Of a DNA stretch of 64,000 bases, positions 49,701-61,597 are shown piece by piece. The DNA is from Mastigias papua (lineage: Eukaryota; Cnidaria; Scyphozoa; Rhizostomeae; Mastigiidae): NCBI GenBank assembly GCA_964019165.1, contig OZ025273.1, positions 2,500,501 to 2,564,500 on the forward strand. Direction: 5' to 3'. The notes below the pieces were generated by a model, which had not been told where the DNA came from, did not search any database, and saw nothing but the letters and a program-made list of their open reading frames with translations. The translations under genes and the position numbers were made by a program. Position 1 is the first letter of the stretch, and each line of letters begins with the position of its first letter.

Positions 49701-51657
49701 TAGGATGCACCAGCGTTTGATAAAGTCTATACCACCAAAAGAATGGATTCCTTATTCTTGCAAAGCCAGAAGTGCAGAAATATTAAAACTGAATATGTGA
49801 TGAAGCAACATTTACTCAAAAAAAATGATTGTGCTCAAAAAATCAAAATATTTGAAATACTCGATAAGCACTGATGACAAGGTATGGTCATATATCCACT
49901 TGTCTGATTTGGAGTCTGCTTGCATTAAAGCAAGGAAATCACGTCTGTGTAGGCAGAGGGAGTTTGTTTTCACGCTGTGTTCGTCTACTTTTTAAGTCAA
50001 GTCTAGCTGATGGCCTGCTTCTTAAATTTCCCTGTTTTTGAACTTTTTTGACCACATTGTAGCACTTAAAGTTTCTTGGCAATTCCTCATTTTAAACTGC
50101 ATATATAGACTCTTGAAGAGAGTGCAGAAGTAGTAAGACATTGCGAGTACTACGCTTTAAAGTAGGGTACTTAAGTCTTACGGGAATCCCCTCTATAAGA
50201 GGCTTGTGTACAATTCATTGCAATTAATGCAATTTTGACATCAATGAATGGAGCCAGCTTGCTAGCCCTGACTATTTTACAGTGACGTAGGGCATTTTTA
50301 ATGCATTCGCCAGTAGTGGCCGGGAAAATCAGAGTATTCCTACATTTTTTTGGATCCTCTCAAGGACGCTTTTTCTATGCAATTGTTCTCCTTAATACGT
50401 AGATATCTGGGAACCTAGATACAATTGAAAAAGCGTGTTAAATCACCTTTTTACAAACAAAACAAAATTGAAGCCCGGATTGACAATTTGCATTTTGTAT
50501 ATAGGAACCGAGATACAATTGAAAAAACGTGTTAGATCACCTTTTCACAAACAAAACAAAATTGAAGCCCGGATTGACAATTTGCATTTTGTATATAAAT
50601 TGATGACAACTTCCTGAGCAACCAACTGTCCTGTTTAATCATGGTTAAGAGGTTATCGTGAGCATAAAGACGTCTGGGAATCATGAAAATGCAGCCAGTA
50701 TGTAGTTGCTGTTGTGAAAGATAGATAAGACGTTTGCCATATACCACGAGCACTGGCAAGCAAAGAAACAAGGATTATCTGTCACTTTCTAGCAAAAACA
50801 TGATGCAAAATAGATTTGAGGAGTGTTTAAAAAGCTGTAAATCGAGATGGTGGATACGGCATGAAACTCCTTTGCGTTTACCATTATACAGGACAAGAGA
50901 AATATGCCAATGCTTGTGAAAATCATATCCGATAGTGTCAATAATTTCTCTATGAGACACACCAACCTGACAGACGCAAGTCTGAAATTACTAAGATCAA
51001 AAGGCAAGAAGCAAGCGAGGAAAAGAAAAGCGAGCTACTTCAATAGTGAAAAGTTCCTTTGTATACTGAATGAGATTGTTTGCTTGTAGTACAGTTTTGC
51101 TAAATGTGAATGGTCGTATTAACAGGGTGAAATTATGAAGAATCCCGTTGTTCGGGATTGCAAAAAGTGGCCGTTGTCCGTAAACGGGAGGCCGCATTAA
51201 CGGGGTTTTTATGAGACTATGTATGGCCGTTTCTCCAGACCAAAAAATTGGCCGTTATGACGAGGTGGCCGTATTAGCGAAGGCCGTAAGGTGGGGTTTC
51301 AGTGTATTTATCTTTGTGGCCCTTTTTGAGAAATTTCCCCTCTAGTGGGAATTCCTTGTGAAATGCTCTGAAGTGAAGTTTTGTGCTCAGAAGAGTATCA
51401 ACTGAAAAAGCTTTCTTTCATGCTTGTTTTTTCAGAATAACTTATCAAATTCAGTCTGACAGCACAGAACTCATTAGTTATGGAATGACAGTTAGTGTCA
51501 TCTTAGGTTCTTGATTTGATGTGACCACATTTCTGTATCCAAGCGTTATTTTATATTCTAGGGTTTTGGAAGAGCTGATCACCAAATCGCTGTAAACCTG
51601 CTAAAAAAGAGATACCCTGGTTACAAAGGCATATCTTTCTCTAACGATGGTTACTAG
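46774..51657 (+). CDS. PHPT1: 14 kDa phosphohistidine phosphatase (3 exons)
   Basis: Janus/PHPT family enzyme that removes phosphate from phosphohistidine in proteins; cytosolic. Coding exons 46774-46918, 47996-48120 and 51562-51657, all GT/AG and in phase, 121 residues (human 125). Exon 1: [20 protein letters not shown] and [11 protein letters not shown]; the catalytic His (human His53) is His48, the last complete codon before the intron. Exon 2: [14 protein letters not shown] and VYGYSM. Exon 3: [20 protein letters not shown] and the C-terminal NDGY. These match human VRGYKWAEYHADIYDKV, GGGRISH, VYGYSM and ANDGY. The ATG at 46774 fits the family; an in-frame ATG at 46663 would add a basic 37-residue leader. 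A candidate AATAAA lies near 51963. Confidence 0.95.
47320..47419 (+). other. Exon-like segment inside PHPT1 intron 1
   Basis: Bounded by TATCAG/G and AG/GTATGTG. Read from PHPT1 exon 1 (phase 1), it is open and protein-like: [20 protein letters not shown], then [12 protein letters not shown]. It leaves phase 2, whereas the next PHPT1 exon needs phase 1, so inclusion would frameshift. It could be an alternative or terminal exon, part of another gene, or chance. I do not recognise the peptide. Confidence 0.35.
49195..49475 (+). mobile_element. tRNA-like SINE
   Basis: Contains CTAGAGTGGTTGACGTGC (A-box-like) and GTTTGAATTCCACTTGAG (B-box-like) at tRNA-like spacing, followed by an A-rich tail-like region near 49456-49466. 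In PHPT1 intron 2. Confidence 0.55.
50411..50597. repeat. 94-bp tandem duplication
   Basis: Two nearly identical 94-bp units, each with ACAATTGAAAAA and GAAGCCCGGATTGACAATTT. Only a handful of differences, so this is a recent duplication. In PHPT1 intron 2. Confidence 0.9.
51095..51302. repeat. GGCCGT-rich repeat element
   Basis: Repeated motifs of the form GGCCGTATTAnCG(G/A)GG, ending GGTGGGGTTTCAGTGTA, a typical end of a dispersed element (inverted: TACACTGAAACCCCACC). No matching left terminus was found, so it may be truncated. In PHPT1 intron 2. Confidence 0.5.
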
Positions 51658-54600
51658 TCATTAGATAGCGGAATTGCAATCAGCATTTCTAGACATGAGT
51701 GGCAGTCTGCTCTCCTTCCATTTGATGCACAGTTCCAACCACTGTATCACTTTGGATTTCTATGACAAGAGCCTCTCAATAGAATGGACAGATAGCATTT
51801 CAGGTATTTTAGATTTTTGTTATATTGGAACTGACAATAACAGAATCATTTGTTAGTTTTCTTTGTCAAATGTGCCTTGCATTGAATATCATGTATTTAT
51901 TACTAGAATGAATTAATTTTAGTCTTGATTAGTTTTGTTCCGAATTCTTGAGATTTGTTTTAATAAAACAGAAAATCAAAAATTCGGTTGTCTTATGCTC
52001 TGCATATTCCCATCTGGTATTACGAAGCCTATTGTCACGTAGAAAACAAATAGCTTTGTACGCTGTGTTTTTATTGCAATGGGTTTCTTTTGAACTCAAA
52101 TATTATAAATTCTCATACTGCATTGGTAATCTGACAGGTCCAGTTAATGCCATATTTTCATTAGACTTTGCTACCATAGCTAACAAAGGTTGGATTTATA
52201 AATAAAATTGCATTATGCTATCTCTTCTCCTCATCTTTGAAATGTCTAAGAGGCTTTAAGAAGAGAATCTTTATTGAATAGAACAATTGTATTAAATTTT
52301 AAGGAAGGTCATGTCTTGTCGAGGTCAGCATAATTTTAATCGGCCAAATCTCTTTCAAGATTCATATTGAATATATCTTACTAAGACATTGATCTTTGTG
52401 TCTCTAAGACCATACTTACTTTGTGTTTGTTGTTTTACTCTGAAGCATCCCGATCAAGTCATTTAGTAGTTGAGTATGCAATTATGGGCAATGCGATTTT
52501 TGCATGTATTCGAGTGTTAGACGGTGAGCTCCAAGACCTTAATGGAGCATAGAGCATGTATAAAATTCATTTCTGTAGGGGGGGGCACAGAGTCAAACTT
52601 CACAAGTCTAGGGGGGCCTTGCCGCCCCTAGGCCCCCTGGCTACGGGCCTGAGTGAGTGTATTTTAAATTAGAATTCTCTGCAAAATTGAGCATTAATTA
52701 TCCTAAATCACAGACAATTTACTGGATAAAATTGAAAGATACTTGTTGGTATAAATAGTGGGACTTTCTAGTCATCTTCTCCCCGTTGTCAATCAATTCT
52801 TGTTACTGGGTGGTTGCTCACTTGAGCCAAAGTCAGCTGATGGACGTGTACCAGCGTTATTTATTTTGTTGAATGACGTTCTGATGTCATCCTAACATAC
52901 TGTGGTGTTGGTTAGATTATATCGGTCGAGAGAACACTTGCATAGATTCAGCAGAGCCTTGAGGTGATGATTGCAAGCACTTTGTTTATACCAATTATTT
53001 CTGCAATTTTTGGTCAAAAATACTTGCATAGAGTTCTTACCGTAGAACGCAACTTTTGCGCAAAAAAGGGAAAACGTTTTCTGCATGTTACCTCTTTCTG
53101 TTCAAAAACTGCTTCCACTTTTTCATAGAATGTAAGCAGAACTTTTTTCGCATTGTCAAGCAACCTATGTCACAACTTTTGTGTTTCGAACCATACAATG
53201 ACATTGCAGAAGAAGAACAGGACTCGAAGACCAGAACTGTGTATATTATTACCAGTAGCTCGTATGATACATTTTGATTGAAATCTACATCAAATGAGCT
53301 ATCTTCCTTCACGCACAGGAATATTATATCCGTGAACCAATGCCCTATTCATTGTGGGGCTTTTATATGCGGAACTCCTACATGAATATAGCAAAATTTT
53401 TAGTTAACAAAACTTCATGAAATGTTTTGATTTTTATTCGAAGTTTGATAACCTACATGAATATAGCAAAATTTTTAGTTAACAAAACTTCATGAATTTT
53501 TTTGGCTTTTATTGGAAGTTTGATGCTTTTGTCTACTAATGTAGTGTAAGTAGTGTTGATTTTTGCATCCATTTGATAGCACATCTTGCCATAAGCATTT
53601 TTCCCTCTTACTTCATTTCTCTCAGCGCACTCCCATTGGCTTGAATTAACAGGTTTGATTTGATGGCAAATGGGATTCAATTCTGAATGCCCATTCTGAC
53701 AGTTAGCATTATCCAATAGTAAATCTCCATTGCATACTCACTCATAAGCTCACTCACCCAATCACCCTCTCACATACTTATCCTGTTCCTTATTCACCTG
53801 CTACTTTTCTTCATTCTGAGTTACAAAAAGTCATTCAGTGACATGCCCTAGGTTTTTGACGGTTTCTCTTCTAGCTCCTCTGTTTCTTGGTAGATTTATT
53901 CAGATATCCTTGTATTTTTCCGGTGAAACTATCAGATAGTTACGCATGAGCATTTTCTTCTGTGTTATTGCACAGACATCAAAATATCAAGACTTGTATT
54001 AAAGATGAAAGCCAGATAAAAAGTGAACTCGCGATATTACAGCATTTATTTGCTTCACAAGCCTTTTTCACTCTTCGTTTACATATTATTTATGTTGATT
54101 ATTTATATCACAATTGTTTATATTCAATTCCTCTATTTTTCTGCTTTCTCCGCATATTTTGTTTCTAGCTCCATATTTTGACAGGTTTGGAGTTCGTAGA
54201 TACATAGTACATTGAAGCTGCTGTCTTTGTCCTTTTTTTTCTCATTTCCAAGTGAGTTGTTTTCCCTCCTTAATCCATTCCTTGTCCTTTTATAGGAAAT
54301 TAACGACTTCTTTTGGATTTTATCAGCTGTTGCCCATAGCTCAGAGTAGCCAATACCATGTGGGTGCAGAGTACAGTTTGATAGTGCTCAAAACCCTGCT
54401 GAAGACTAGTGTTCTTTCTCTGCGTAAATTGCATTCACATATTCATTATCACCTGGTTTCTATATTCTTTGAAAAATACCTTTTTCTGTACCCCTTTATC
54501 ATATGATTCTTGTCTGTGAACTCTTTGCTGTATGGATGCTGAGGGCAGTTGGGCTGCGCAGGAAAGCCTGCTGAATATGAATATTCTTTCTCTGTGCAGG

Positions 54601-54761
54601 TTGTTTTCACAAAATCATGGTCATATACTGTCTATAACCTCGGAGATGCTCCAATTTACTGCACCCCTTTTTGTCATTTGATTTCTTTCTGTAAACTCAG
54701 CTTTATCACTTAATTTTGACAGTATTATACATTGTCTCGCTGTTCTTCTTTTCCATGTTTC
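51658..54761. other. Interval between PHPT1 and K2P gene A
   Basis: 3' flank of PHPT1, then 3' flank of the minus-strand K2P gene. It includes a G-rich dispersed-repeat-like stretch at 52575-52652 (ending GGCCCCCTGGCTACGGGCCT). No gene recognised. Confidence 0.4.
53377..53526. repeat. 75-bp tandem duplication
   Basis: Two adjacent units beginning CCTACATGAATATAGCAAAA, each ending in GAAGTTTGAT, with a few differences in the second half. Confidence 0.85.
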
Positions 54762-55416
54762 TTACATGTTAACTGTTGTCATATTTAGCACTTCTGGCTC
54801 CTTTTGTTTGTACGTACCCTTCACTACCACCATTTCTTCCGCTGGTTCAATGTCAACGCTACCATTTTTATGCTTTGGGTCGCAACAGCATTTCTTTCCC
54901 CTTCTGTTTCTCTCCTCCCTCCTTTGACTGAATTTCTGATAGTATGCCAAAGCAGAGTTTACTACACCTGACATCAAACTCAGACCGATGTACAAACGGA
55001 ATTCAAATAAAGGCTGTCGCATTGGACTCGTTATGTCTCCGTAGCCGATTGTCGTATACGACACAAAAAAGAAGTAAATACCATCCGTCATAGTTAGTCG
55101 GCTTTCCTCGTCAGGGAGGTAATGTGAGAATAGTGTCTCGATAATTATCATTATCCATAACAGTGTGAATGTTACCAAAAAGGACTTGAGCTCTTTGTGC
55201 GAGATTTCAGTTTCCCCGTTGCTATTTCTACGACAGTGAAACATCTCCACAATCTTATTTGATAGATCGGTAATCAGTTTTCCAATATCTCCAAGGAAAA
55301 AGAGCATCAAGGGAATGCCAATTATGCAGTAGGGAAAAAACACCAATTTCCCAGCCATCGTTTTCGGGACGACATTCCCATAGCCTATTAAGATGGAAAA
55401 TGATTGTGTTAGGAAG

Positions 55417-55450
<34 letters not shown>

Positions 55451-57354
55451 TCATATTTTTACACAGAAACCCTATCAGCTAACTGAGATACAAAGAAAAG
55501 GAAATTAACATTAAATTGTAACTTCAGGTATAATGCTGGTCTTCCCAGGGATCATGCTTCGGGAGGGAATGCTAATTTTGCAGGTATTCCTTTAATTTCT
55601 TTTTGAACTTGGTAATTGTGGAACTCGTTTTTATTTGTATTGGGATTTCGTTCCACGTCTGTGGACCACAATAGAAAAAACTCTTTTTGGATAATTCTAA
55701 GTTTTGCCCTGGAATGTCTAGGTCAAGGTAATTTCTTGTTGAATAGTTTGATATTCGGGACCTAGTGGCAAGTCTTCCTTTCAAATTGTCGGGGCAGAGA
55801 CCATTTATTATTTTGTAGATCATAACTGCCCTGTCAAATTTTATCAAATTTGAGACAGAAAGCCAATTGCACCTCCACCCGTCCTTTAATCTTGAGCCTT
55901 CTATTAGTCGTGCACACTGTTTTCTGTTATGTAGTGAACTCATTGCAAAGTGCAGTATTTTAGCGGACTTTTTAATGAAAACTTTGGTGTTTTATCAACT
56001 ATTGCGATTTTTATCTAGGCTACGTGTAAATTCCAGTTTTTATCTTCATTCTTTCTTACGCCGATACAAGGAGCTGTTTTTCCTCTTTGGTCACAGTGCG
56101 CCATTTTCATACAGTAATGATTGTGTATCAATTACGTTCACACCTATCCGAATTTGATGTTCACACTGCAAAGATGTATTTTTGTTAATGGCTGTTAAGC
56201 CTGGCTTCCATATGGTTGTTAAGCCTTTGCAACTTTTAAAGTGAAGCTAAAAGCCATGCTCGCATAGCACCATTTATTTTTCTTTTAAGTTTAAGTATTA
56301 GTGTTGTAAAACTTTTTCTGTATTTTTTGCCATATTTTGTTATTGTATTTTAGCTGTATACATATTTTTTTCTTTTTAAAGGAGGGCCTCTTGAAAACCA
56401 GCTATGCTGAAGGGTAATCCTCCTAAAAGATGTAAAAATGAAATGAAATGAAATGAAATGAAATGGTCGCCTACTGTCGCTATCTGTCGCTACATTTAGG
56501 GAATGTGTGTTTGGCGCAACAGCAAAATTTGAAATGCCAATGGCATGCTGGGAAAAATTGTCGCTAAGTGTCGCTAGAATGTAGGACCTCTTGTTTCCAT
56601 AACGTTTTAGTGTCGCTGAGCTGTCTCTAGTTGTCTCTACCGGTCGCTGAGTTAGAACTCGTCCTAACTCAGCGACAGATAGCGACAGCTGGCGACCTTA
56701 TGGAAAGCAGGCTTTATTTGGTGGACCAATTTGAGCGCAAGGAAGAAATGGAGCTAAATGTACCCGTTTTTGTCTTAAAGTACATTGATGAGAATGAAGC
56801 GGTTTTATGGATTTGTCAGGTGGTGTTAATGCGGTGTATACTAAAAAGGTATGTATATTATATCATCAATGATTTTTATTTTATTTTGATATAAATAGTG
56901 ATCGTATTTTGCAAATTAACGTTTTTTTTGTTTAGGAAATAATGCCAATCGACAAAGCTGTTATCTTACCGACTGTTGTCAAGGTGATAGCCGTAAACTG
57001 ATACCATCTAGCACATATTTCCAATATGTCCACGCCTGTTGTCGCGGGCTCTTTCGCATCGAAATATATCTTAAATTCTTCGTGGTAGATATCGAAAATC
57101 GTTCCGTTCAGTTCGCCTTCTAATGTCTTGTTCAAGTCGCTGAATAGTTTTACCTTGCCAAGTGTATTGTTTGTTGCCTTCAACCGCTTGATATTGTCTT
57201 TATCAAATAGACAGTCAGTCAGAGCAAACCCTTCTTCAATATATGTGTAAGCAACCCATCCAATAAGCTGATAAACCTGTATTATTATCGCCTTCTTCAC
57301 AAGTTCATTGAGTCTTTTCCCCAGGCAATTTTTGAATGCCCCTTTGCAAGTCAT
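54762..57354 (-). CDS. Two-pore-domain potassium channel (K2P gene A)
   Basis: Background K+ channel of the plasma membrane. Exon 1 is 57354-56970 and exon 2 is 55384-54762 (minus strand), joined in phase 1, 335 residues. M1 about residues 22-41 (AIIIQVYQLIGWVAYTYIEE), extracellular cap with Cys after LTD, first pore RWYQFTAITLTTVGYGN (filter 127-131), M2 LVFFPYCIIGIPLMLFFLGD, M3 FLVTFTLLWIMIIIETLF, second pore YFFFVSYTTIGYGD (filter 241-244), M4 LYIGLSLMSGVVNSALAYY, and a basic Cys-rich tail (RRGKKCCCD). The two P loops and four membrane segments are diagnostic. The intron splits the first GYG codon. Subfamily (TWIK/TREK/TASK) is not assigned. Confidence 0.95.
55420..55945 (-). mobile_element. 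5'-truncated LINE, C-terminal fragment
   Basis: On the minus strand an open frame (55943-55572) reads MIYKIINGLCPDNLKGRLAT, STRNYLDLDIPG, FFYCGPQTWNEIPIQI and ITKFKKKLKEYL. This is the characteristic post-reverse-transcriptase C-terminus of CR1/L2-like non-LTR elements (motif class: WN.LP..I, FK..LK..L). A short UTR then ends in a (GAT)n tail at 55423-55449. The reverse transcriptase itself is missing. It lies in the K2P gene A intron, on the same strand. Confidence 0.85.
56198..56714. mobile_element. TIR element interrupted by a LINE tail
   Basis: Left end AAGCCTGGCTTCCATATGG (56198-56216) is the inverted counterpart of CCTTATGGAAAGCAGGCTT (56696-56714). After the right terminus, inverted, comes TCGCCAGCTGTCGCTATC; the same motif, TCGCCTACTGTCGCTATC, starts only at 56467. 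The 250 bp between 56217 and 56466 are thus an insertion. An internal perfect 13-bp palindrome arm (GTCGCTGAGTTAG) lies at 56643-56676. No transposase. Confidence 0.8.
56217..56466 (+). mobile_element. LINE 3' tail nested in the TIR element
   Basis: Ends GCTGAAGGGTAATCCTCCTA followed by an (AAATG)n tail, the usual layout of a CR1-group LINE 3' end. About 250 bp, so strongly 5' truncated. Opposite orientation to the LINE fragment at 55420-55945. TGTTAAGCCT occurs on both sides of the left TIR and may be a trace of target duplication. Confidence 0.75.
56711..56819 (+). other. Exon-like segment inside the K2P gene A intron, opposite strand
   Basis: Open plus-strand frame reading LYLVDQFERKEEMELNVPVF then VLKYIDENEAVLWICQ, with CAG before it and CAG/GTGGTG after it. 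It is protein-like, but the acceptor lies inside the TIR of a transposon and no partner exon is known. May be chance. Confidence 0.2.
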
Positions 57355-59772
57355 GCTTACGTCTGATCACAATTTGAAGCTTGCTATTCCAGTTGACAAA
57401 CAGATAGCAGATTGACTCCTTTGTTTAATTCTTCGATAAAAGGCCAACTTTTTGTTTTTCCTTTCTGCCTAATGGCATAGTATTAAAGATTTGACTTGTC
57501 CTTATAATTCACGTTAAGACATTGCGAATTACATCTAGTTAAGTATCAAAACTCACATCTGCATGTAAATAGGACTGCAGGTTTGTCTACGGTCTCTTTT
57601 GTTTGATTCGATATGCGATTCATATGGATGGTATAATCAGCAGTCACTCAGAGTTAGCTCATGAATTATTGATTCGTATTGATTGATTGATTCGTTTATT
57701 AATGGCTGGATGCACAGTAGCATAAACTATTATCATATGTCTGATCTGAGTCAGTAGTACCAGATGTGCTCACCATTCTTTTTGTTTTTTTATCTGTTGC
57801 ATCTTCCGACTGAAACTTACGAAACCTGTTCATTGTCTATGTTTTATCTATAGAAAACATTACATCCATAATGTCTGGAAGAGTTAAATTTCTTCTCCAG
57901 CCTTAGATACACAATATTGTTTAATGCTTTGTATAAGTTGTGTAAGGAAAAAAGACTCACTTTTTTTGCCGAAGAGTTGTAAGATTCAAGACTGAAATTT
58001 ATGCTCTTACCATTCCTAGAACTAAGGAATTGTTTGCCAGAAATTTTATAGTTTTTAGTTGATTCCTATACTTCTTTGTGAACTCTTTTGAAGTTCGGTC
58101 GGTTACTTCAATGGTTTACGGCTAGAAGATTTCTTGAATCAGTTCGCCATGGTCCTGCTTGAATAGTTCATACTTTCATTATGCATAGTAGGCTTAAACT
58201 GCCGGTAACTCAGCTATTATAAACAGTCTACTTTTATAAATAAATGATGATGATGACCGTAGACTGAGAAATCACAATAGTTAAAACCCTTCCCTCACCA
58301 ATGGAGGAAGAGTTGCGCCTATCTTGGTTTCATTAGTCCTAGGCCACCCGTCTTGAAAGCTACATCAGGGGCTAGCCTACTGAAAGCTACGTATGGTTAG
58401 CTATCCCACTCTATTCTTCCATGTCCAGAGCCAGACGAGAAAGCTGTGGTACCTTGTTTAAATTGTTTTATATGACTCAGTCTGGGCTTGAACCCACGGC
58501 TTCCCGTTTGCGATATGGATGCTCTAGATAACAGCTATGCTGTTTTGTACACTAAGGAGGGTTTACACTTTGAAGTTTCCCTGTGAATAAATGATGGCTC
58601 ATAGGAACAATATGAGGCATTTTGACTTCAAATTTTTTGTATCTTTTACAATGTCCGATTTACATTTGGCACTTCTCGTTTACTTAGTTTCATGCAACTT
58701 TTACTAGAAAAGTGAACAATATCACTCCTGAGTCTTTCTTTATGACTGAACTGGTTCACAAGAAAGTAAGTATGTGCTACAAAAACTGGCAGAGAATCAA
58801 TGCCTAATAACGATTACATTCCTCTCCTTCGATGTGCATATCATGACTGGATGTTTTCGACGGGTTTCGATTTTCTTTCTTCCTGCGAAAAAGAATGACA
58901 TAAATTTGTTCCCTATTGCATATCATTATTGAATATTATCATTTCAATATGAACAGAACAAGTGCTTTTACTGGATTGAGCATACTATATCCTCATAAGT
59001 GTGCAAGTGTCAAGAGGCAAGTGGCAAGTGTCAAAATTCCTAGAGAGCCTGCCTGCTTGCCTTGTTGAAGTAGCTGCTCTGAGCCTATTATATGACGATG
59101 AATACTTATTATATTTGTTTGTTCCGCGAAGTTCTCTCGTTATAGGCAATCATCATCGATTCTTCTAGAGGTAGACCATGTATGCTCCTCCATTTAGACT
59201 GAAGCAATTTAGTCTATGCCTGTATTGCATCTCCAAGAGATCCTCATTCCTTCTGGTAAAAAATGGCCAGTGGCATTAGTCAGAATACGGGAAAATTTTT
59301 TTCTTTTGAAGAAAATTTGAGCATCTATTTTTAATTATTAATGCTGCATTATATACTGGAACAGAATGTTATCGAGATCATAAAATAATGTCAATAGAAT
59401 TTGATATTGCAAGGAGAAGCGAGTGGTATGAGCTTGAAATAGAAATGTTGCGAGGCATAAGCTTCGTGTCTGTTATAACTGGCATGCTATCAATGTTATC
59501 ATTCTCTCTGTGACATATTGTTGGAGGACTTCAGTGTATAAACGCCCTGAAATTTTTCCAAACTTTTAGTACTAGTTGTGTTAGTATTCACATGTCTGGC
59601 AAGATTACAATGCAAGTTTGGCATATAAGGGCGCGTTAATTTTCCTCTCATTCTTACTGGATATGAAGCCATCTCCGTGGGAACGTAGGTAAATTTTCGT
59701 TGGAACTCGTTTTTACAACCACAATTACAATGTAGTTTGTGAGTCACCTGACATTATTTGTAGTAACATTTG
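57355..59772. other. Intergenic region upstream of K2P gene A
   Basis: Contains the promoter region of K2P gene A and a tRNA-SINE on the minus strand (58270-58560). No other gene recognised. Confidence 0.4.
58270..58560 (-). mobile_element. tRNA-derived SINE
   Basis: On the minus strand, TAGCTGTTATCTAGAGCATC (A-box region) is followed by GTGGGTTCAAGCCCAGACTG, which holds a perfect B box (GGTTCAAGCC). The body extends toward 58270. Ends are approximate. Confidence 0.65.
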
Positions 59773-59899
59773 CAGGTCGTGTTCGTTTGAAGGACTTTAT
59801 CGATGAATTAGAACTCACTGTCCTAGCAGTTAAGGTAGACAAATGGAAAGAAAACACGTACACTCAAGACTATTGGGAAGAAAAAGCGGTGTCGAGATA
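59773..59899 (+). other. Possible terminal exon of an unidentified gene
   Basis: After TTTGCAG, the frame reads RVRLKDFIDELELTVLAVKV, DKWKENTYTQDYWEEK and AVSR, then TAA. The amino-acid mix is strongly protein-like and amphipathic. No upstream exon was found in 57355-59772 and the peptide is not recognised. Could be the last exon of a gene, or a pseudogene or retroposed fragment. Confidence 0.35.
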
Positions 59900-60361
59900 A
59901 GTTGAGGTTCTTATTAAGAGCAATTAGATCTTTTATTTCTTGCTAGTATCCCTTGGTAAGCATCAATTAGCTCACTGTTTGGAAAATTCCACACAGTATA
60001 CTTAGGTTGATAATTTGCTGAGAACTAATACAGTAGCTACGTATGTTTATCTTCTACTGCAGATGAGATAACATTTTATTCATATTAGGATAGTGTTATG
60101 ATACCGACGAAGGGGAAATTTCTCATTTGTCACTTACATTGCCTGCTTATGATGTTAGTAATAATTTTGGGCGGTGTATAACAAAGCAAAGTTACTAAAT
60201 CTTTCATCCGTGCAACCCTTATAATTAATACTGGGTAATTTGACTGAAGTCTTACGATAGGAAAGAACACATGTGGTAGGTAGCAAGATGATTTGATCAA
60301 GGCTTTTAAACTCGATTGGTTTTTATCAGAACGCTCTGCCACAGGACAATTTTGCGCATTA

Positions 60362-60778
<417 letters not shown>

Positions 60779-61597
60779 TTTCCGTTGTTCCAAAGAAGAT
60801 CCAGTATGTATGCATTGCTCTATTTTGTATTTTCACTGTTGTTCGCACAGTCAGCTGTGACAAATTGTTAGCTAGATATTGTCTTGCATAACCTTCTAAC
60901 TTCCTATCACAAAATTGTTCTTATAGTACAGTTGATGATTCAAAATGACCTGCATTAGCAACTATCAGTTGATATTGTTTGTAGATTTATGCCATTCCAC
61001 AGTTTACGTTTGCTTAATGCCAATAGTGACACAATGGCTAGAGATAATTAATAGTTCATATTGATATACCTGAATTAATATTTGTTTTTAGCTCTCTTGT
61101 TGAGTTATTGATTTTAGTGCTAAGCCTCATTATTCTGAGCTCCGCTTTCCATAGCTATTCGAGGCTAATATTTTTTGTACGTAGATGATTATACCAGTGA
61201 GTGCCTGTTTGTATTGGGACCAGCTGTCACAGTCAGAGGGCTAGAATAGCTTAACTGAGATGCTTTAGAGACATATCTCTTTGAATGTTGATCATTAAAG
61301 GAAAATAGCCTTCAACTTTTTGTGATGTTATAAATATTATAAAATTGAACATAAAAAGTTGAACTTAATATTACAAAATTCGTTTGCTTGCTTTGGTATT
61401 CAAATTTCTTTATTAGTTTTGGATTTTGTTGTTTGTCATACTAGACCAATGGAAGGATTATCGACTATATCAAAAAAACTCGCCTTTCGCGTCATAAATC
61501 CAACAATCTATATAGGTTGATGACCCTTTTATTACCATAAAGCTTTAGAATTTTACTTTCTGATTAAAAGGTTATGCACTAATTTTTGCAGGAAAAG

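Noticed and set aside
55867..56157. 96-codon plus-strand ORF
   Set aside because: Partly antisense to the LINE fragment; no motif.
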